From Polyangiaceae bacterium (GTDB taxonomy: Bacteria; Myxococcota_A; Polyangia; Polyangiales; Polyangiaceae), in NCBI GenBank assembly GCA_019637295.1, contig JAHBVX010000010.1, forward strand, positions 240,977 through 304,976: 64,000 bases of DNA. The letters run 5' to 3'. The notes beneath the pieces were generated by a model. It saw nothing but the letters and a program-made list of their open reading frames with translations, had not been told where the DNA came from and did not search any database. Positions 54,100 through 62,393 of this stretch are shown piece by piece. The translations under genes were made by a program, and so were the position numbers. Every line of letters begins with the position of its first letter. The stretch's first letter is position 1.

Positions 54100-54780
54100 A
54101 TGCTGACTGTCATGGGCGGAATTTCATCATTGTCTCTGGGAGCGAGCTTGGCGGCCTCTCTGGCCATCACCGGTGTTGCGGGTGCTCAGGAGGCACCGCC
54201 CCCCGGGGCGTCGGCCGAAGGCGCCGGCGGCGCGCGGACGCATGACGGCTTCTTCATGCGGCTGGGCCTCAATTTTGGCTACGCGAGCATGACCGAGACC
54301 AACAACTTCTCGAACGCCGAGCTCGAGGTCAGCGGTCCGGCGGTCGGCTTCGATCTGATCCTGGGCGGCACCCCCGTCCCGGGCTTCGTCATCGGCGGCG
54401 GACTGTTCGGGCTCACCTCCAGCAAGCCCAACGCCAAGGTCGGCAACGTCGAGGGCGAGCTGGACGGATCCATGCTCTTCGCCGGCATGGGGCTCGTGCT
54501 GCAGTACTACTTCAACCCGAACGACGGCTTCCACCTGCAGGGGCTCCTGGGCTTCGGTGCGCTGGACTTCGTGAGCTCGTCCGGTCAGAGCGGCGGCAAC
54601 GACCCCACGGGCCCGTTCTTCGGGCTCGGCCTCGGCTACGACTTCTGGGTCGCGGACCAGTGGAGCATTGGCCCCTTCGTCCGTGTCTTGATGGCCATGA
54701 CGAGCGTGGAGGCTGGCAGCGCGAAGGCCGAGCAGTCCTACTTCTCACCCACCATCGGCGCCGCCTTCACGCTGCACTGA
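54100..54780 (+). CDS. Outer-membrane beta-barrel protein
   Basis: The 226-residue protein has a Sec signal peptide ending at VAGAQ and a small-barrel body (FFMRLGLNFGYASM, VGFDLILGGTPVPGFVIGGGLFG, GMGLVLQYYFNP, FHLQGLLGFGALDF, GPFFGLGLGYDFWV) with alternating residues and a C-terminal strand (SYFSPTIGAAFTLH). It resembles OmpA/OmpX-size porin-like barrels. A second start at 54112 is possible. A strong terminator lies 15 bases downstream. Function unknown. Confidence 0.78.
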   Translation: MLTVMGGISSLSLGASLAASLAITGVAGAQEAPPPGASAEGAGGARTHDGFFMRLGLNFGYASMTETNNFSNAELEVSGPAVGFDLILGGTPVPGFVIGGGLFGLTSSKPNAKVGNVEGELDGSMLFAGMGLVLQYYFNPNDGFHLQGLLGFGALDFVSSSGQSGGNDPTGPFFGLGLGYDFWVADQWSIGPFVRVLMAMTSVEAGSAKAEQSYFSPTIGAAFTLH

Positions 54781-54795
54781 CCGGGCGCTCGCCTC

Positions 54796-54829
54796 AAGAG
54801 CTGTCGAGTTATCGACAGCTCTTTCCTTC
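54796..54829 (+). terminator. Rho-independent terminator
   Basis: A perfect 12-base stem (AAGAGCTGTCGA / TCGACAGCTCTT) with a four-base loop GTTA is followed by a T-rich tract (TTTCCTTCTTTC), 15 bases after the barrel gene stop. This is the clearest intrinsic terminator in the window. Confidence 0.9.
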
Positions 54830-54836
54830 TTTCACC

Positions 54837-54912
54837 GGGGAGGCACGCGCCTCCCCGCCCCGCCGAACTGAATTCGTCGGGGCCCCACCCCACGCGGGCC
54901 GGCTCCGCCGGC
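54837..54912. repeat. Two further GC-rich hairpins downstream of the terminator
   Basis: GGGGAGGC-ACGC-GCCTCCCC (54837-54856) and GCCGGC-TCC-GCCGGC (54898-54912) are both perfect inverted repeats. They lie between the terminator and the stop of the minus-strand gene at 54941, so they could act as a terminator for that strand or as RNA structure. No T-tract follows them on the minus strand. Confidence 0.5.
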
Positions 54913-54940
54913 GCGAACTGGGTCAATTCTTGACAGCCCT

Positions 54941-55588
54941 TCAGCGGTGCTGATCCTTGTCGATCACGAAGCGGATCAGCGCCGCCGCGTGCCCGCGCGC
55001 CAGATCACTCCAGCCGAGCAGCTCGCTCGTGGTTCGCACGATGGCGATCCACGAGTCGGCCTCTTGCGCGGCCTCCCACAGCACGCTGCGCACTCGGTCG
55101 TGAGGTAGTTGCGCCCGCGCCACCTTGGGTAGGCCGTTGCGCACCAGGGACGCACAGTCCGACAGTACGACGTTCAGCTTCTCGGGCGTGGTGTTGCGCA
55201 GCGCGCGGTGCGCGTGGCTGACCAGGCGCGCGACCCGCATGATGTGGCGCTCGCTCATCTCCGCCGCGTGAAAGGCCAGCCAAGCGCGGTCGATCGCCGC
55301 GCTCTCGGACGGGTCCACGTCGCCCCGCGCCACGAGGCGCTCGAGCTGCTCCGCGAGGGCCCGGGCTCGACGCATCCAGCCCGGCGCGTCCGGATCCACC
55401 GGCACCAGCGGGCGCATTTGTGCCGAGTCCGTGCCGGAGTCGGGCCCGTCGAGCCGAGCGAGCTCGAGCAGGTCCGCGCTCGGCGGGGCGAACTGAGTCA
55501 TGGCACCGAGGCCGTCGGCGTGCGCCGGTTCGTCGTCGTCCGGCCACTGGCTCACCGTCTTGACTCTTGTCTCGTCTTGGCTCGACAC
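54941..55588 (-). CDS. Hypothetical protein
   Basis: The 215-residue protein has a disordered acidic start (about 1-70) and a helical rest with no motif that I recognise (LAEQLERLVARGDVDPSESAAIDRAWLAFHAAEMSE, HRALRNTTPEKLNVVLSDC). No signal or membrane part. A Met at residue 30 (MTQFAPP) is an alternative start. It faces the barrel gene across the hairpin region and lies about 140 bases from the NrtR gene, both on the minus strand. Function unknown. Confidence 0.6.
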   Translation of the reverse strand: MSSQDETRVKTVSQWPDDDEPAHADGLGAMTQFAPPSADLLELARLDGPDSGTDSAQMRPLVPVDPDAPGWMRRARALAEQLERLVARGDVDPSESAAIDRAWLAFHAAEMSERHIMRVARLVSHAHRALRNTTPEKLNVVLSDCASLVRNGLPKVARAQLPHDRVRSVLWEAAQEADSWIAIVRTTSELLGWSDLARGHAAALIRFVIDKDQHR

Positions 55589-55727
55589 GCTGCGCTGGGT
55601 CTATAGCACCAAGCCGAGAGTGCCTCACCTGAATCCGCGCGCGCCCCCGCTTGCCCGCGGCGGAGCTTGTCGGCCCGGCGCGGGCACGGCACGGCGCCGC
55701 ACGACGGCCGCTGCCAAGTGACCGAGG

Positions 55728-56417
55728 TCAGAGCACGAAGGAGAAGCCCTGCTTCTCGAGCTGCTTGTACCGCTGCCGGTCGAAGCGGTAGAGGCGGGCC
55801 GCGCGATGAGCCACGTCCTTCTGGACCTCGTCCGTCTCGATCAACAGCTCCATGGACAGGATCTTCTTGCGAAAGTTGCGCTTGTCCAGCTCCTGGTCGA
55901 GCACGGCCTCGTACAGCGTCTGAAGCTCAGTGAGCGTGAACTTCTTCGGCAACAGCTCGAAGCCGATCGGCGCGTAGCGCAGCTTGCCGCGTAAGCGCTC
56001 GATCGCAACGTCGATGATCTTGCGGTGATCGAAGGCCAGCTTGGGCAGATCGTCGAGCCCGAACCAGCCGACGTTCTCCGCGTCCGTCGCGGCGCGGACG
56101 ACGTGGTCGAACAGGTTGACCAGCGCGTAGTACGCGACGGTCACGACGCGCCCGCGCGGGTCACGGTCGAGCTCGCCAAAGGTGTAGAGCTGCTCGAGGT
56201 AGACTCGCTGCACGCCGGTCTCCTCGGCGAGCTCCCGCAGCGCGGCGTCATCGAGGGACTCGTCCATCTGCACGAAGCCCCCGGGCAGTGCCCAGCGGTG
56301 CGCGAAGGGCTCGAGCTGCCGCTGGATCAAGAGCAGCTTGAGCACCTGACCGTCGAGTCCGAACACGACGCAGTCCACGGTCAACGCGGGGCGTGGGTAG
56401 TCGTAGGTGTAGGGCAT
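55728..56417 (-). CDS. nrtR: NrtR-type transcriptional regulator: Nudix domain plus winged helix
   Basis: The 229-residue protein has an N-terminal Nudix domain (about 1-140) with the box [24 protein letters not shown] and an upstream [10 protein letters not shown], then a C-terminal winged-helix DNA-binding region ([31 protein letters not shown]) typical of NrtR. NrtR proteins repress NAD-synthesis genes and are released by ADP-ribose. The Nudix box keeps RELxEE, so residual hydrolase activity is possible. Its neighbour on the same strand is pncB, the usual NrtR target, separated by the 211-bp element at 56442-56652. Confidence 0.88.
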   Translation of the reverse strand: MPYTYDYPRPALTVDCVVFGLDGQVLKLLLIQRQLEPFAHRWALPGGFVQMDESLDDAALRELAEETGVQRVYLEQLYTFGELDRDPRGRVVTVAYYALVNLFDHVVRAATDAENVGWFGLDDLPKLAFDHRKIIDVAIERLRGKLRYAPIGFELLPKKFTLTELQTLYEAVLDQELDKRNFRKKILSMELLIETDEVQKDVAHRAARLYRFDRQRYKQLEKQGFSFVL

Positions 56418-56441
56418 GCCAGCGGCGGGGATGCTATCGCT

Positions 56442-56652
56442 CTAGCCTCGTGTTGGGCAGTCTCGGCACGATCAGATCACGATCCGCCAGGGAGGCCAAG
56501 ACCCACGGAGAGCACCGGCGGAGCCGGCGCATGCTCCGTCGCCGGACGGGAGCGCCGCGCGTCATTCGACAGGCTGCATCGGCCACCTGATCCGTCAGAG
56601 CAGCCAGGACGTCCTGGAAAGCGCGGGCAGAAACCGCCCAAGTCGCGTCTAG
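56442..56652. repeat. CTAG-bounded MITE-like dispersed element, copy 2 (211 bp)
   Basis: The block is bounded by CTAG at both ends. Its ends are imperfect inverted repeats of about 20 bases (left CTAGCCTCGTGTTGGGCAGT; right, read inward from the other side, CTAGACGCGACTTGGGCGGT; 15 of 20 identical). It shares GGCACGATCAGATCACGA (56465-56482) with copy 1. No transposase is inside. It separates nrtR from pncB, and its right end contains the pncB stop codon. Confidence 0.7.
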
Positions 56653-58001
56653 CGTGCCGCGGGATGGTCCGTGCTGGGGTCGGGCACATCGAGCCGCACC
56701 GGGTACGTCTCGGGATCCCGCAGGCGACGCACCGCCTCGGGCAGCCGCGCGATGTCGTCGCGCGCGCGCTGACGGGCCGACTCGAGCGACTCCTGGTGCA
56801 CGAGGTGACCGGCTCGCAGCACGGGCACCAGCAGATCGCGCTCGAGGGTGCTCGCGGGAGCCACGCGGTCGCCGCCGAGCTCGCCGCCCGCGAGCGACCG
56901 CTCCACCCCCAGCCGGCCCGGGAGGCTCGACTTGCCGCTGTCTCCCGCGCGCTTCTGCACCGCCCGCCAGCCCGCACCCGAGCGGATCGCGCCCAGCTTG
57001 TACACCAAGCCGAGGGAGCTGTGCTCGCCCCCGGTCACCAGCCGAGTGCCCACGCCGTACACGTCGATGGGCGCGCCGGACCGGACCAGGCGCTCCACCG
57101 CGTACTCGTCGAGGTCGTCGCTGACCACGATGCGCGTATCGAACAGGCCCGCCGCATCCAGTCGCGCGCGCGCGAAGCGGCTCTGGGCGTCGAGCTCCCC
57201 CGAGTCGATGCGGACGCTGCTCAGGCGCTGGCCCCGCGGCGCGAGCGAGCGCGCGGCGCCGATGGCGCGGTCGAGGCCGCGTGCGGTGTCGTAGGTGTCC
57301 ACCACGAGCGCGGCGTGGCCCGGCAGGGCGGAGACGTAGGCGTCGAACGCCTCCTGCTCACTGTCGAAGCTCATCACCCAGGCGTGGGCCATGGTACCGA
57401 CCAGCGGCAGGCCGTAGCGCGCTGCTGCCAGCACGTTCGACGTCGCGTCCGCGCCGCCGATGGTCGCGGCCCGCGACGCGAAGACCCCCGCATCGAAGCC
57501 CTGGGCTCGCCGCGCGCCGAGCTCGATGACGCTAGAGCTCCCTGCGGCCTGCGCCATGCGCGCCGCCTTCGTGGCGATGAGCGTCTGGAATCCGACCGCG
57601 TTCAGCAGCGCTGTCTCCACGAGCTGCGCGCCGAGTAGCTCCCCCTCGACGCGCACGAGGGGTTCGAGCGCGAAGGCGACGCGACCCTCGGGCATCGCGT
57701 CGACGTCGAGCTCCAGCTTCAGCGTCGCGAGGTAGTCGAGGAAGCGAGGGTCGAACAGCGCGCCGCCGTCGAGGGCGCGCACCGTGCGCAGGAAGGCGAG
57801 CTCTTCGTCCGAGAACGCGAGCTGGGCGAGCTGCTCGAGCCAGGTGCCGAGCCCGGCGCTCACGGCGTAGCCCCCGCCGTAGGGCGGGCGGCGAAAGAAC
57901 GCGTGGAACACCACCCGGCGCTGGTGACGACCGAGGGTGAAGTGCGCCTGAGCCATGCTCAGCTGGTACAGGTCGGTGAACAGCGACAGCCCGCAGACCA
58001 T
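56649..58001 (-). CDS. pncB: Nicotinate phosphoribosyltransferase
   Basis: The 450-residue enzyme converts nicotinate and PRPP to nicotinate mononucleotide, the first step of Preiss-Handler NAD salvage. Recognisable parts are LFTDLYQLSMAQAHF at the N-terminus, HAFFRRPPYGGGYAV, the EFALGARRAQGFDAG-like ELGARRAQGFDAG, GTMAHAWVMSF with the catalytic-loop His, and RIDSGELDAQSRFAR for the phosphoribosyl site. The predicted promoter (TTGACC 58032-58037, 18-base spacer, TATTAC 58008-58013) puts the start site at about the ATG, so the message is likely leaderless. An NrtR-type palindrome overlaps it. Confidence 0.93.
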   Translation of the reverse strand: MVCGLSLFTDLYQLSMAQAHFTLGRHQRRVVFHAFFRRPPYGGGYAVSAGLGTWLEQLAQLAFSDEELAFLRTVRALDGGALFDPRFLDYLATLKLELDVDAMPEGRVAFALEPLVRVEGELLGAQLVETALLNAVGFQTLIATKAARMAQAAGSSSVIELGARRAQGFDAGVFASRAATIGGADATSNVLAAARYGLPLVGTMAHAWVMSFDSEQEAFDAYVSALPGHAALVVDTYDTARGLDRAIGAARSLAPRGQRLSSVRIDSGELDAQSRFARARLDAAGLFDTRIVVSDDLDEYAVERLVRSGAPIDVYGVGTRLVTGGEHSSLGLVYKLGAIRSGAGWRAVQKRAGDSGKSSLPGRLGVERSLAGGELGGDRVAPASTLERDLLVPVLRAGHLVHQESLESARQRARDDIARLPEAVRRLRDPETYPVRLDVPDPSTDHPAAR

Positions 58002-58002
58002 A

Positions 58003-58023
58003 ATAGTGTAATATCAACACTAT
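58003..58023. promoter_or_regulatory. Candidate NrtR operator 1, at the pncB promoter
   Basis: ATAGTGT-N7-ACACTAT is a perfect inverted repeat that covers the predicted -10 box of pncB (TATTAC on the minus strand) and ends two bases before its ATG. Its arms and spacer length equal those of operator 2. Confidence 0.75.
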
Positions 58024-58056
58024 GAAGCGCCGGTCAAGGGCCGAACCGGCAGGGCC

Positions 58057-58085
58057 TTGACTTAGTGTGCTGTCAACACTAAGTT
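58057..58085 (+). promoter_or_regulatory. Candidate NrtR operator 2 (58061-58083) within the PP2C operon promoter
   Basis: CTTAGTGT-N7-ACACTAAG is a perfect inverted repeat. It fills the spacer between TTGACT (58057-58062) and TAAGTT (58080-58085), a 17-base spacing. The transcript would start within a few bases of the PP2C ATG at 58095, again nearly leaderless. Repressor binding here would block the promoter directly. Confidence 0.75.
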
Positions 58086-58094
58086 GGTGTTCGC

Positions 58095-58841
58095 ATGACA
58101 CTATCAGGGTTCGTCGCTGCGGCCGGCTCCACGGTCGGCGCTCGCCACCGTCACGCGGACCGGCCGAGTCAGGACGCCTTCGCCCTGCATCGCTTCCCCG
58201 GCGGGCTGGCGGCGGTGGTGGCGGACGGCTGCGGCAGTCGCCCCCGGAGCGAACTGGGCGCGGCGTTGGGCGCCCGCATGTGTTGTCGAGCGCTCGAGCT
58301 CGCCAGCCGGCGCAGCCCCAGCGGCCCCGAGTTGGTCGCCGACGCCCTCGGGAGCCTGCTCACCCGGCTCGGTCGTGTGCTGGGCAGCCTGCCGGCAGCG
58401 ACCGAGCACGAGGTGTCCGACGCGTTCCTGTTCACCTTGCTGGGCGCGGTGGTGACCGAGAGACAAGCCGTCGTGTTCGCGCTGGGCGACGGCATCGTGG
58501 CGCTCAACGGGGAGGTATTCCTGCTCGAACAGGACAACGCGCCGAGCTACCTCGGCTATCACCTGTTGGACCGCACGGCGCCCGCGGCACGCTGCTGGAC
58601 GCTCGAGACCGGAGCGCTCGAGTCGCTGCTGCTCGGCAGCGATGGGCTGGGCGAGCTCGGCGCGCTCGACGAGCTGTGGACCGAGCCACGCTACGTCACC
58701 CGACCCGACGCCCTGCGCCGTCGATTGACGCTCGCCAGCCGGGATGCCCAGCACATCGACTGGGAGGCGCGACGCGTGCTCCGGCAGCCCGCGCGGCTGC
58801 GGGACGACGCCACCTGCGTCGTCGTGCGGAGGTCGCCGTGA
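58095..58841 (+). CDS. PP2C-type protein phosphatase (YegK/PphC-like)
   Basis: The 248-residue protein is a compact PP2C domain: NQDAF-like SQDAF (Asp27), VVADGCGS (Asp44-Gly45, metal), a VFALGDGIVAL core strand, LLGSDGLGE (metal Asp) and DDATCVVV at the end. These form the two-metal centre that removes phosphate from Ser/Thr. The N-terminal GSTVGARHRHADRPSQD segment resembles the short PP2C of TerY-P and yegIKL-type triads. It starts the operon downstream of operator 2 and overlaps the kinase gene (GTGA). Confidence 0.88.
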   Translation: MTLSGFVAAAGSTVGARHRHADRPSQDAFALHRFPGGLAAVVADGCGSRPRSELGAALGARMCCRALELASRRSPSGPELVADALGSLLTRLGRVLGSLPAATEHEVSDAFLFTLLGAVVTERQAVVFALGDGIVALNGEVFLLEQDNAPSYLGYHLLDRTAPAARCWTLETGALESLLLGSDGLGELGALDELWTEPRYVTRPDALRRRLTLASRDAQHIDWEARRVLRQPARLRDDATCVVVRRSP

Positions 58842-60448
58842 ACGTCCAGCTCGCCACCGGCACGCTGGCGCTCGGTCGCGTCGCGCTGCTCGGAAAGGGC
58901 GGCGAGGCGGACGTCTACGATCTCGGCGACGGACGCGCCCTGAAGCTGTTCAAGACGGCGTCGCACCCGGACGTCGCTCACGACCCGGAGGCGGCCGCCC
59001 AAGCCGAGGCGCGCCTCGACGAGCACCAACACAAGCTGGTCCAGTTCCCGACCGGGCTGCCCGGCTCGGTGGTCGTGCCCAAAGAGCTCGTTCGCGCCCG
59101 GCGCGGCAAGCGGATCCTGGGCTACACCATGCGCAAGATCGAGGGCGCGATGCTGCTCGCTCGCCTGTCCGTGCCCAGCGTGCGGCAGAGTGAGGTCGAC
59201 TCCGGGCAGGTCGCTCGTCTGTTCGCCCAGCTCTCGGAGATCGTGGGCCGACTGCACGATCGGGGCGTCGTGATCGGCGACTTCAACGACTTGAACGTGC
59301 TCGTGCGTGGGGCAGAGCTCGCCCTGATCGACGCGGACTCCATGCAGTTCGGACCCTTCGAGTGTCGAGTCTTCTCCGAGCGCTTCGTCGACCCGCTGCT
59401 GTGCGATCTGACGGGCGGGAACGTCACGCGGGTCAAGCGCCCGACGCCGAGCTCGGACCTCTACGCCCTGGCCTGTCTGCTCTTGCAGTCCCTGCTGTGC
59501 GTCGGGCCCTACGGCGGCGTGTACCTCCCGGCGCAGGGCGCCGCCAAGCGTCTCGCTCGGCGCATCACCGTGTTTCACCCCGAGGTGCGCTATCCCCGAC
59601 CTGCGCGGCCCCTCGCGAGCCTGCCGGAGCCTCTGCTCGACTACCTCCGGCGCGTGTTCGTCGACGATCTCCGCGCCGAGCCACCCGCCGGCATGCTCGA
59701 CGGTTTGCGCTTCCGGACCTGCGATCGCTGCGGCGCGGAGCACGCACGCAGCAGCTGCCCGAGCTGCGTCGGCGCGCCGCTCCCCTCGGCGAGCAGCCTG
59801 CTCGCGCGGCGGCTTGGGCCCGCGGCGGCGCGCGCGCTCCAGGGCGCTGCGGCTCCCGCGTGGCTGGACGGAGATCACGTCTTGCGCCACGGGCGCTTCG
59901 GACCCGAGCGCGTCGGCACGGTCATCGGTCGCACGGCGCGGCTGTTCTGCGGCGCGCACTTCGCGGTGGGCGTGTATTTCGCGTCCACCTTGCTCGTCGG
60001 CTTCTCGTTCGACGTCGAGCGGGGTGGGCTGCGGGACGATCTCGCGCTGCCACCCGTGCGGGGCACGCTGGTGGACGTGTGGGCTACCCTGAGCGAGAGC
60101 CACGCCTTCGTCTTCTTCCTCGAGCACCAGGGTGGGCTGCGCCGCCGCCGCGTGGTGATGCTCTCGCGCCGAGGCGAGGTGTGCGCCACGTTGGAGGTCG
60201 CCGACCAGGACGACCACTGGCTCGCCGGCGCGCGAGGCGCGTGCGCCGTGGCGGACCAGCTGCTGGTGCCGACGGACGAGGGCGTGGTGCGCGTCGGCCT
60301 GGGCGCGGGTGGCCTCGACGTTCTCGCCCGCTTCCCCGAGACCCGCGAGCTCGTGGACGCCGCCGGCGCTCTGCGCGCCACGCCCGAAGGACTCATCTGC
60401 ATGCGCCATGACGGCGCCTGGCTCTTGCAAACAAGGAGGACCTCATGA
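58838..60448 (+). CDS. YegI-like protein kinase with zinc ribbon and C-terminal propeller-like region
   Basis: The 536-residue protein, GTG start inside the PP2C stop, has an atypical kinase domain: glycine loop [15 protein letters not shown] Lys36 in ALKLFK, catalytic loop [11 protein letters not shown] (Asp148, Asn153 in place of HRD), and IDADS (Asp165) where DFG usually stands. This variant is known from YegI-type kinases paired with PP2C and VWA proteins. A zinc ribbon [16 protein letters not shown] (295-310) follows, then about 220 beta-rich residues. Its stop overlaps the nicotinamidase start. It probably phosphorylates a protein that the PP2C reverses. Confidence 0.83.
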   Translation: MNVQLATGTLALGRVALLGKGGEADVYDLGDGRALKLFKTASHPDVAHDPEAAAQAEARLDEHQHKLVQFPTGLPGSVVVPKELVRARRGKRILGYTMRKIEGAMLLARLSVPSVRQSEVDSGQVARLFAQLSEIVGRLHDRGVVIGDFNDLNVLVRGAELALIDADSMQFGPFECRVFSERFVDPLLCDLTGGNVTRVKRPTPSSDLYALACLLLQSLLCVGPYGGVYLPAQGAAKRLARRITVFHPEVRYPRPARPLASLPEPLLDYLRRVFVDDLRAEPPAGMLDGLRFRTCDRCGAEHARSSCPSCVGAPLPSASSLLARRLGPAAARALQGAAAPAWLDGDHVLRHGRFGPERVGTVIGRTARLFCGAHFAVGVYFASTLLVGFSFDVERGGLRDDLALPPVRGTLVDVWATLSESHAFVFFLEHQGGLRRRRVVMLSRRGEVCATLEVADQDDHWLAGARGACAVADQLLVPTDEGVVRVGLGAGGLDVLARFPETRELVDAAGALRATPEGLICMRHDGAWLLQTRRTS

Positions 60449-61515
60449 CCCGCTTCCAATCGCTCCCCACCCCCAAGCTGTTCGACCCGAAGAACGCGGA
60501 CGAGTACCGGTACTCACCCGACGCGCAGGCGGTGTTCGAAGCCGCGACCACTCATCGCGCGGTCCACTCGATCCGACCGAGCGCGTCCGACGACGTTCGG
60601 GTTCACCTGCTCCTGATCGACGTGCAGAAGGACTTCTGCTTCCCCGAGGGCTCGCTGTTCGTCGCTGGGCGAAGTGGCCGCGGTGCGCTCGACGACAACC
60701 GGCGCATCGCCGAGCTCATCTACCGAAACCTCGGCTGCATCAGCGAGATCACCACGACCATGGATACCCACTTCGCGTTCCAGATCTTCTTCCCGTCCTT
60801 CTGGCTGACCGAAGCTGGGGTGGCCCCCGCGCCGCACACCGAGGTCAAGACGGAGCTTCTCCGCTCCGGGAAGCTGCGGCCGAACCCGGCGATCGCCAAG
60901 TGGCTGTGCAACGGGAACTACGGCTGGCTGCTCGAGCAGGTGAAGCACTACACCGAGCAGCTCGAGCGCGGCGGCAAGTACGAGCTGTACCTGTGGCCTC
61001 CTCACTGCCTGCTGGGCAGCGACGGGCACGCCCTCTCCGGCGTGCTGCAGGAAGCGCGGCTCTTTCACGCCTTCGCGCGCAGCGCGCAGTCCTGGGTGGA
61101 GGTCAAGGGGGGCAACCCGCTGACCGAGAACTACTCCGTGCTGCGGCCGGAGGTGCTCACTCGTCACGACGGGGCCGTGCTCGCGCAACGCAACACGCAG
61201 TTCCTCCAGACGCTGCTGGCGGCGGACGTGGTCGCCATCGCCGGGCAGGCCGCGAGCCACTGCGTGAAGAGCTCCATCGACGACCTGCTCGACGAGATCC
61301 TGTCGAAGGCGCCCGAGCTGGCCCGAAAGGTCTGCATCGTGACCGACTGCATGTCCGCAGTGACCGTCCCGGACGGGCGCGGAGGGCTCGCTCTCGACTT
61401 CACCGCCGACGCCGAGCGCGCGCTTCAGCGCTTCGCGGACGCCGGCATGCACCTGGTGCGCTCGGATCAGCCCATCGAGACCTGGCCCGGCGTCCGCGCG
61501 GCGCTGGCCGCCTGA
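60445..61515 (+). CDS. Nicotinamidase-like cysteine hydrolase (isochorismatase fold)
   Basis: The 356-residue protein has the nicotinamidase triad: Asp59 in LLLIDVQKDF, Lys221 in VKGGNP followed by ENYS, and Cys273 in GQAASHCV. Metal ligands are suggested by MDTH (Asp107, His109) and WPPHCLLGSDGHAL (His187). It is about 140 residues longer than PncA, with an N-terminal extension and inserts. It should deamidate nicotinamide to nicotinate, the substrate of the divergent PncB, completing a two-step salvage. It is coupled to the kinase by an ATGA overlap. Another amide substrate cannot be excluded. Confidence 0.8.
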   Translation: MTRFQSLPTPKLFDPKNADEYRYSPDAQAVFEAATTHRAVHSIRPSASDDVRVHLLLIDVQKDFCFPEGSLFVAGRSGRGALDDNRRIAELIYRNLGCISEITTTMDTHFAFQIFFPSFWLTEAGVAPAPHTEVKTELLRSGKLRPNPAIAKWLCNGNYGWLLEQVKHYTEQLERGGKYELYLWPPHCLLGSDGHALSGVLQEARLFHAFARSAQSWVEVKGGNPLTENYSVLRPEVLTRHDGAVLAQRNTQFLQTLLAADVVAIAGQAASHCVKSSIDDLLDEILSKAPELARKVCIVTDCMSAVTVPDGRGGLALDFTADAERALQRFADAGMHLVRSDQPIETWPGVRAALAA

Positions 61516-61543
61516 AGCCCAACACAGCACGAGGAGTACAGCC

Positions 61544-62317
61544 ATGACCAAGAAGAACGAAAAGCCCACGCACCCACTGCTCGACGACGCTCACCGGGAG
61601 GGGCGTCTGTCGCGCGCCGCCCTCGACGTGCTGCAGCTGCCCGATCTCGGCGCACAGATCCAGGCCGGGCTCGGAGTCAGCGTGGACGACGTGGACGCCA
61701 GTGAGGTCCTGCTCGTCACCTTGATGCCAGACGACTCGAGCTCGATCCAGTTCGCGGGCAACGCCGGCGCCCTGCGGGACGGGCACAATCTGGTGCTCGA
61801 CGCCCTGGCTCAGTCTCGCCAGATGGAGGACGTGTTGGTCCATACGCGCTACTTGAATGGCTTCGTGCTGTTTCCGTACGTGACGCTGTCTAGCGCGGTG
61901 CGCATGGACGGAAAGAACTACCGTCCCAACCAGGGCACTCCGCTGTTCGATCAGACCCTCGTCGTGCTCGCGACGGTGGCGGCCAAGGCTCAAGAGCTTC
62001 AGAACGCGGGCGTGGCGGTGCGCACCGTCACGCTGCTGCTCACGGATGGCTCGGACCAACACTCCACCCGCGCCACCGCCGCGGACGTGCGCGCGGTGGT
62101 ACAGGACTTGACCCGCGACGAGCACCACGTCATCTGCGCCATGGGCATCGCCGACGGCAGCACGGACTTTCGAGCCGTCTTCTCTGACATGGGCATCCCG
62201 GATCGCTGGATCCTCACGCCAGGCAACAGCGCCAGCGAGATCCGCAAGGCATTTCAGGTCTTCTCTCAGTCCGCCGCGCGCGTGAGCGCCGGAGGGCTCG
62301 GCGGGTTCATGAACTGA
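61544..62317 (+). CDS. Von Willebrand factor A-like domain protein (TerY/YegL-like)
   Basis: The 257-residue protein is a VWA domain with an intact-looking MIDAS: Asp63/Ser65/Ser67 (DDSSS), Thr132 (NQGTPLFDQ) and Asp168 (LLTDGSD). The first 45 residues are a polar extension. VWA proteins bind partners through a Mg2+; in TerY-P and YegL systems they accompany PP2C and kinase. The gene lies 28 bases after the nicotinamidase, with a GAGGAG site before its ATG, so it belongs to the same operon. It probably acts as the substrate or scaffold of the kinase/phosphatase pair (inference). Confidence 0.85.
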   Translation: MTKKNEKPTHPLLDDAHREGRLSRAALDVLQLPDLGAQIQAGLGVSVDDVDASEVLLVTLMPDDSSSIQFAGNAGALRDGHNLVLDALAQSRQMEDVLVHTRYLNGFVLFPYVTLSSAVRMDGKNYRPNQGTPLFDQTLVVLATVAAKAQELQNAGVAVRTVTLLLTDGSDQHSTRATAADVRAVVQDLTRDEHHVICAMGIADGSTDFRAVFSDMGIPDRWILTPGNSASEIRKAFQVFSQSAARVSAGGLGGFMN

Positions 62318-62393
62318 GTCGGGTCGCGGGCCGTCGCGCGTGATACTCTTCGAGTGAGACTCGGAGCCCGAGCCCGCGCCCCGAATCCGCCCC

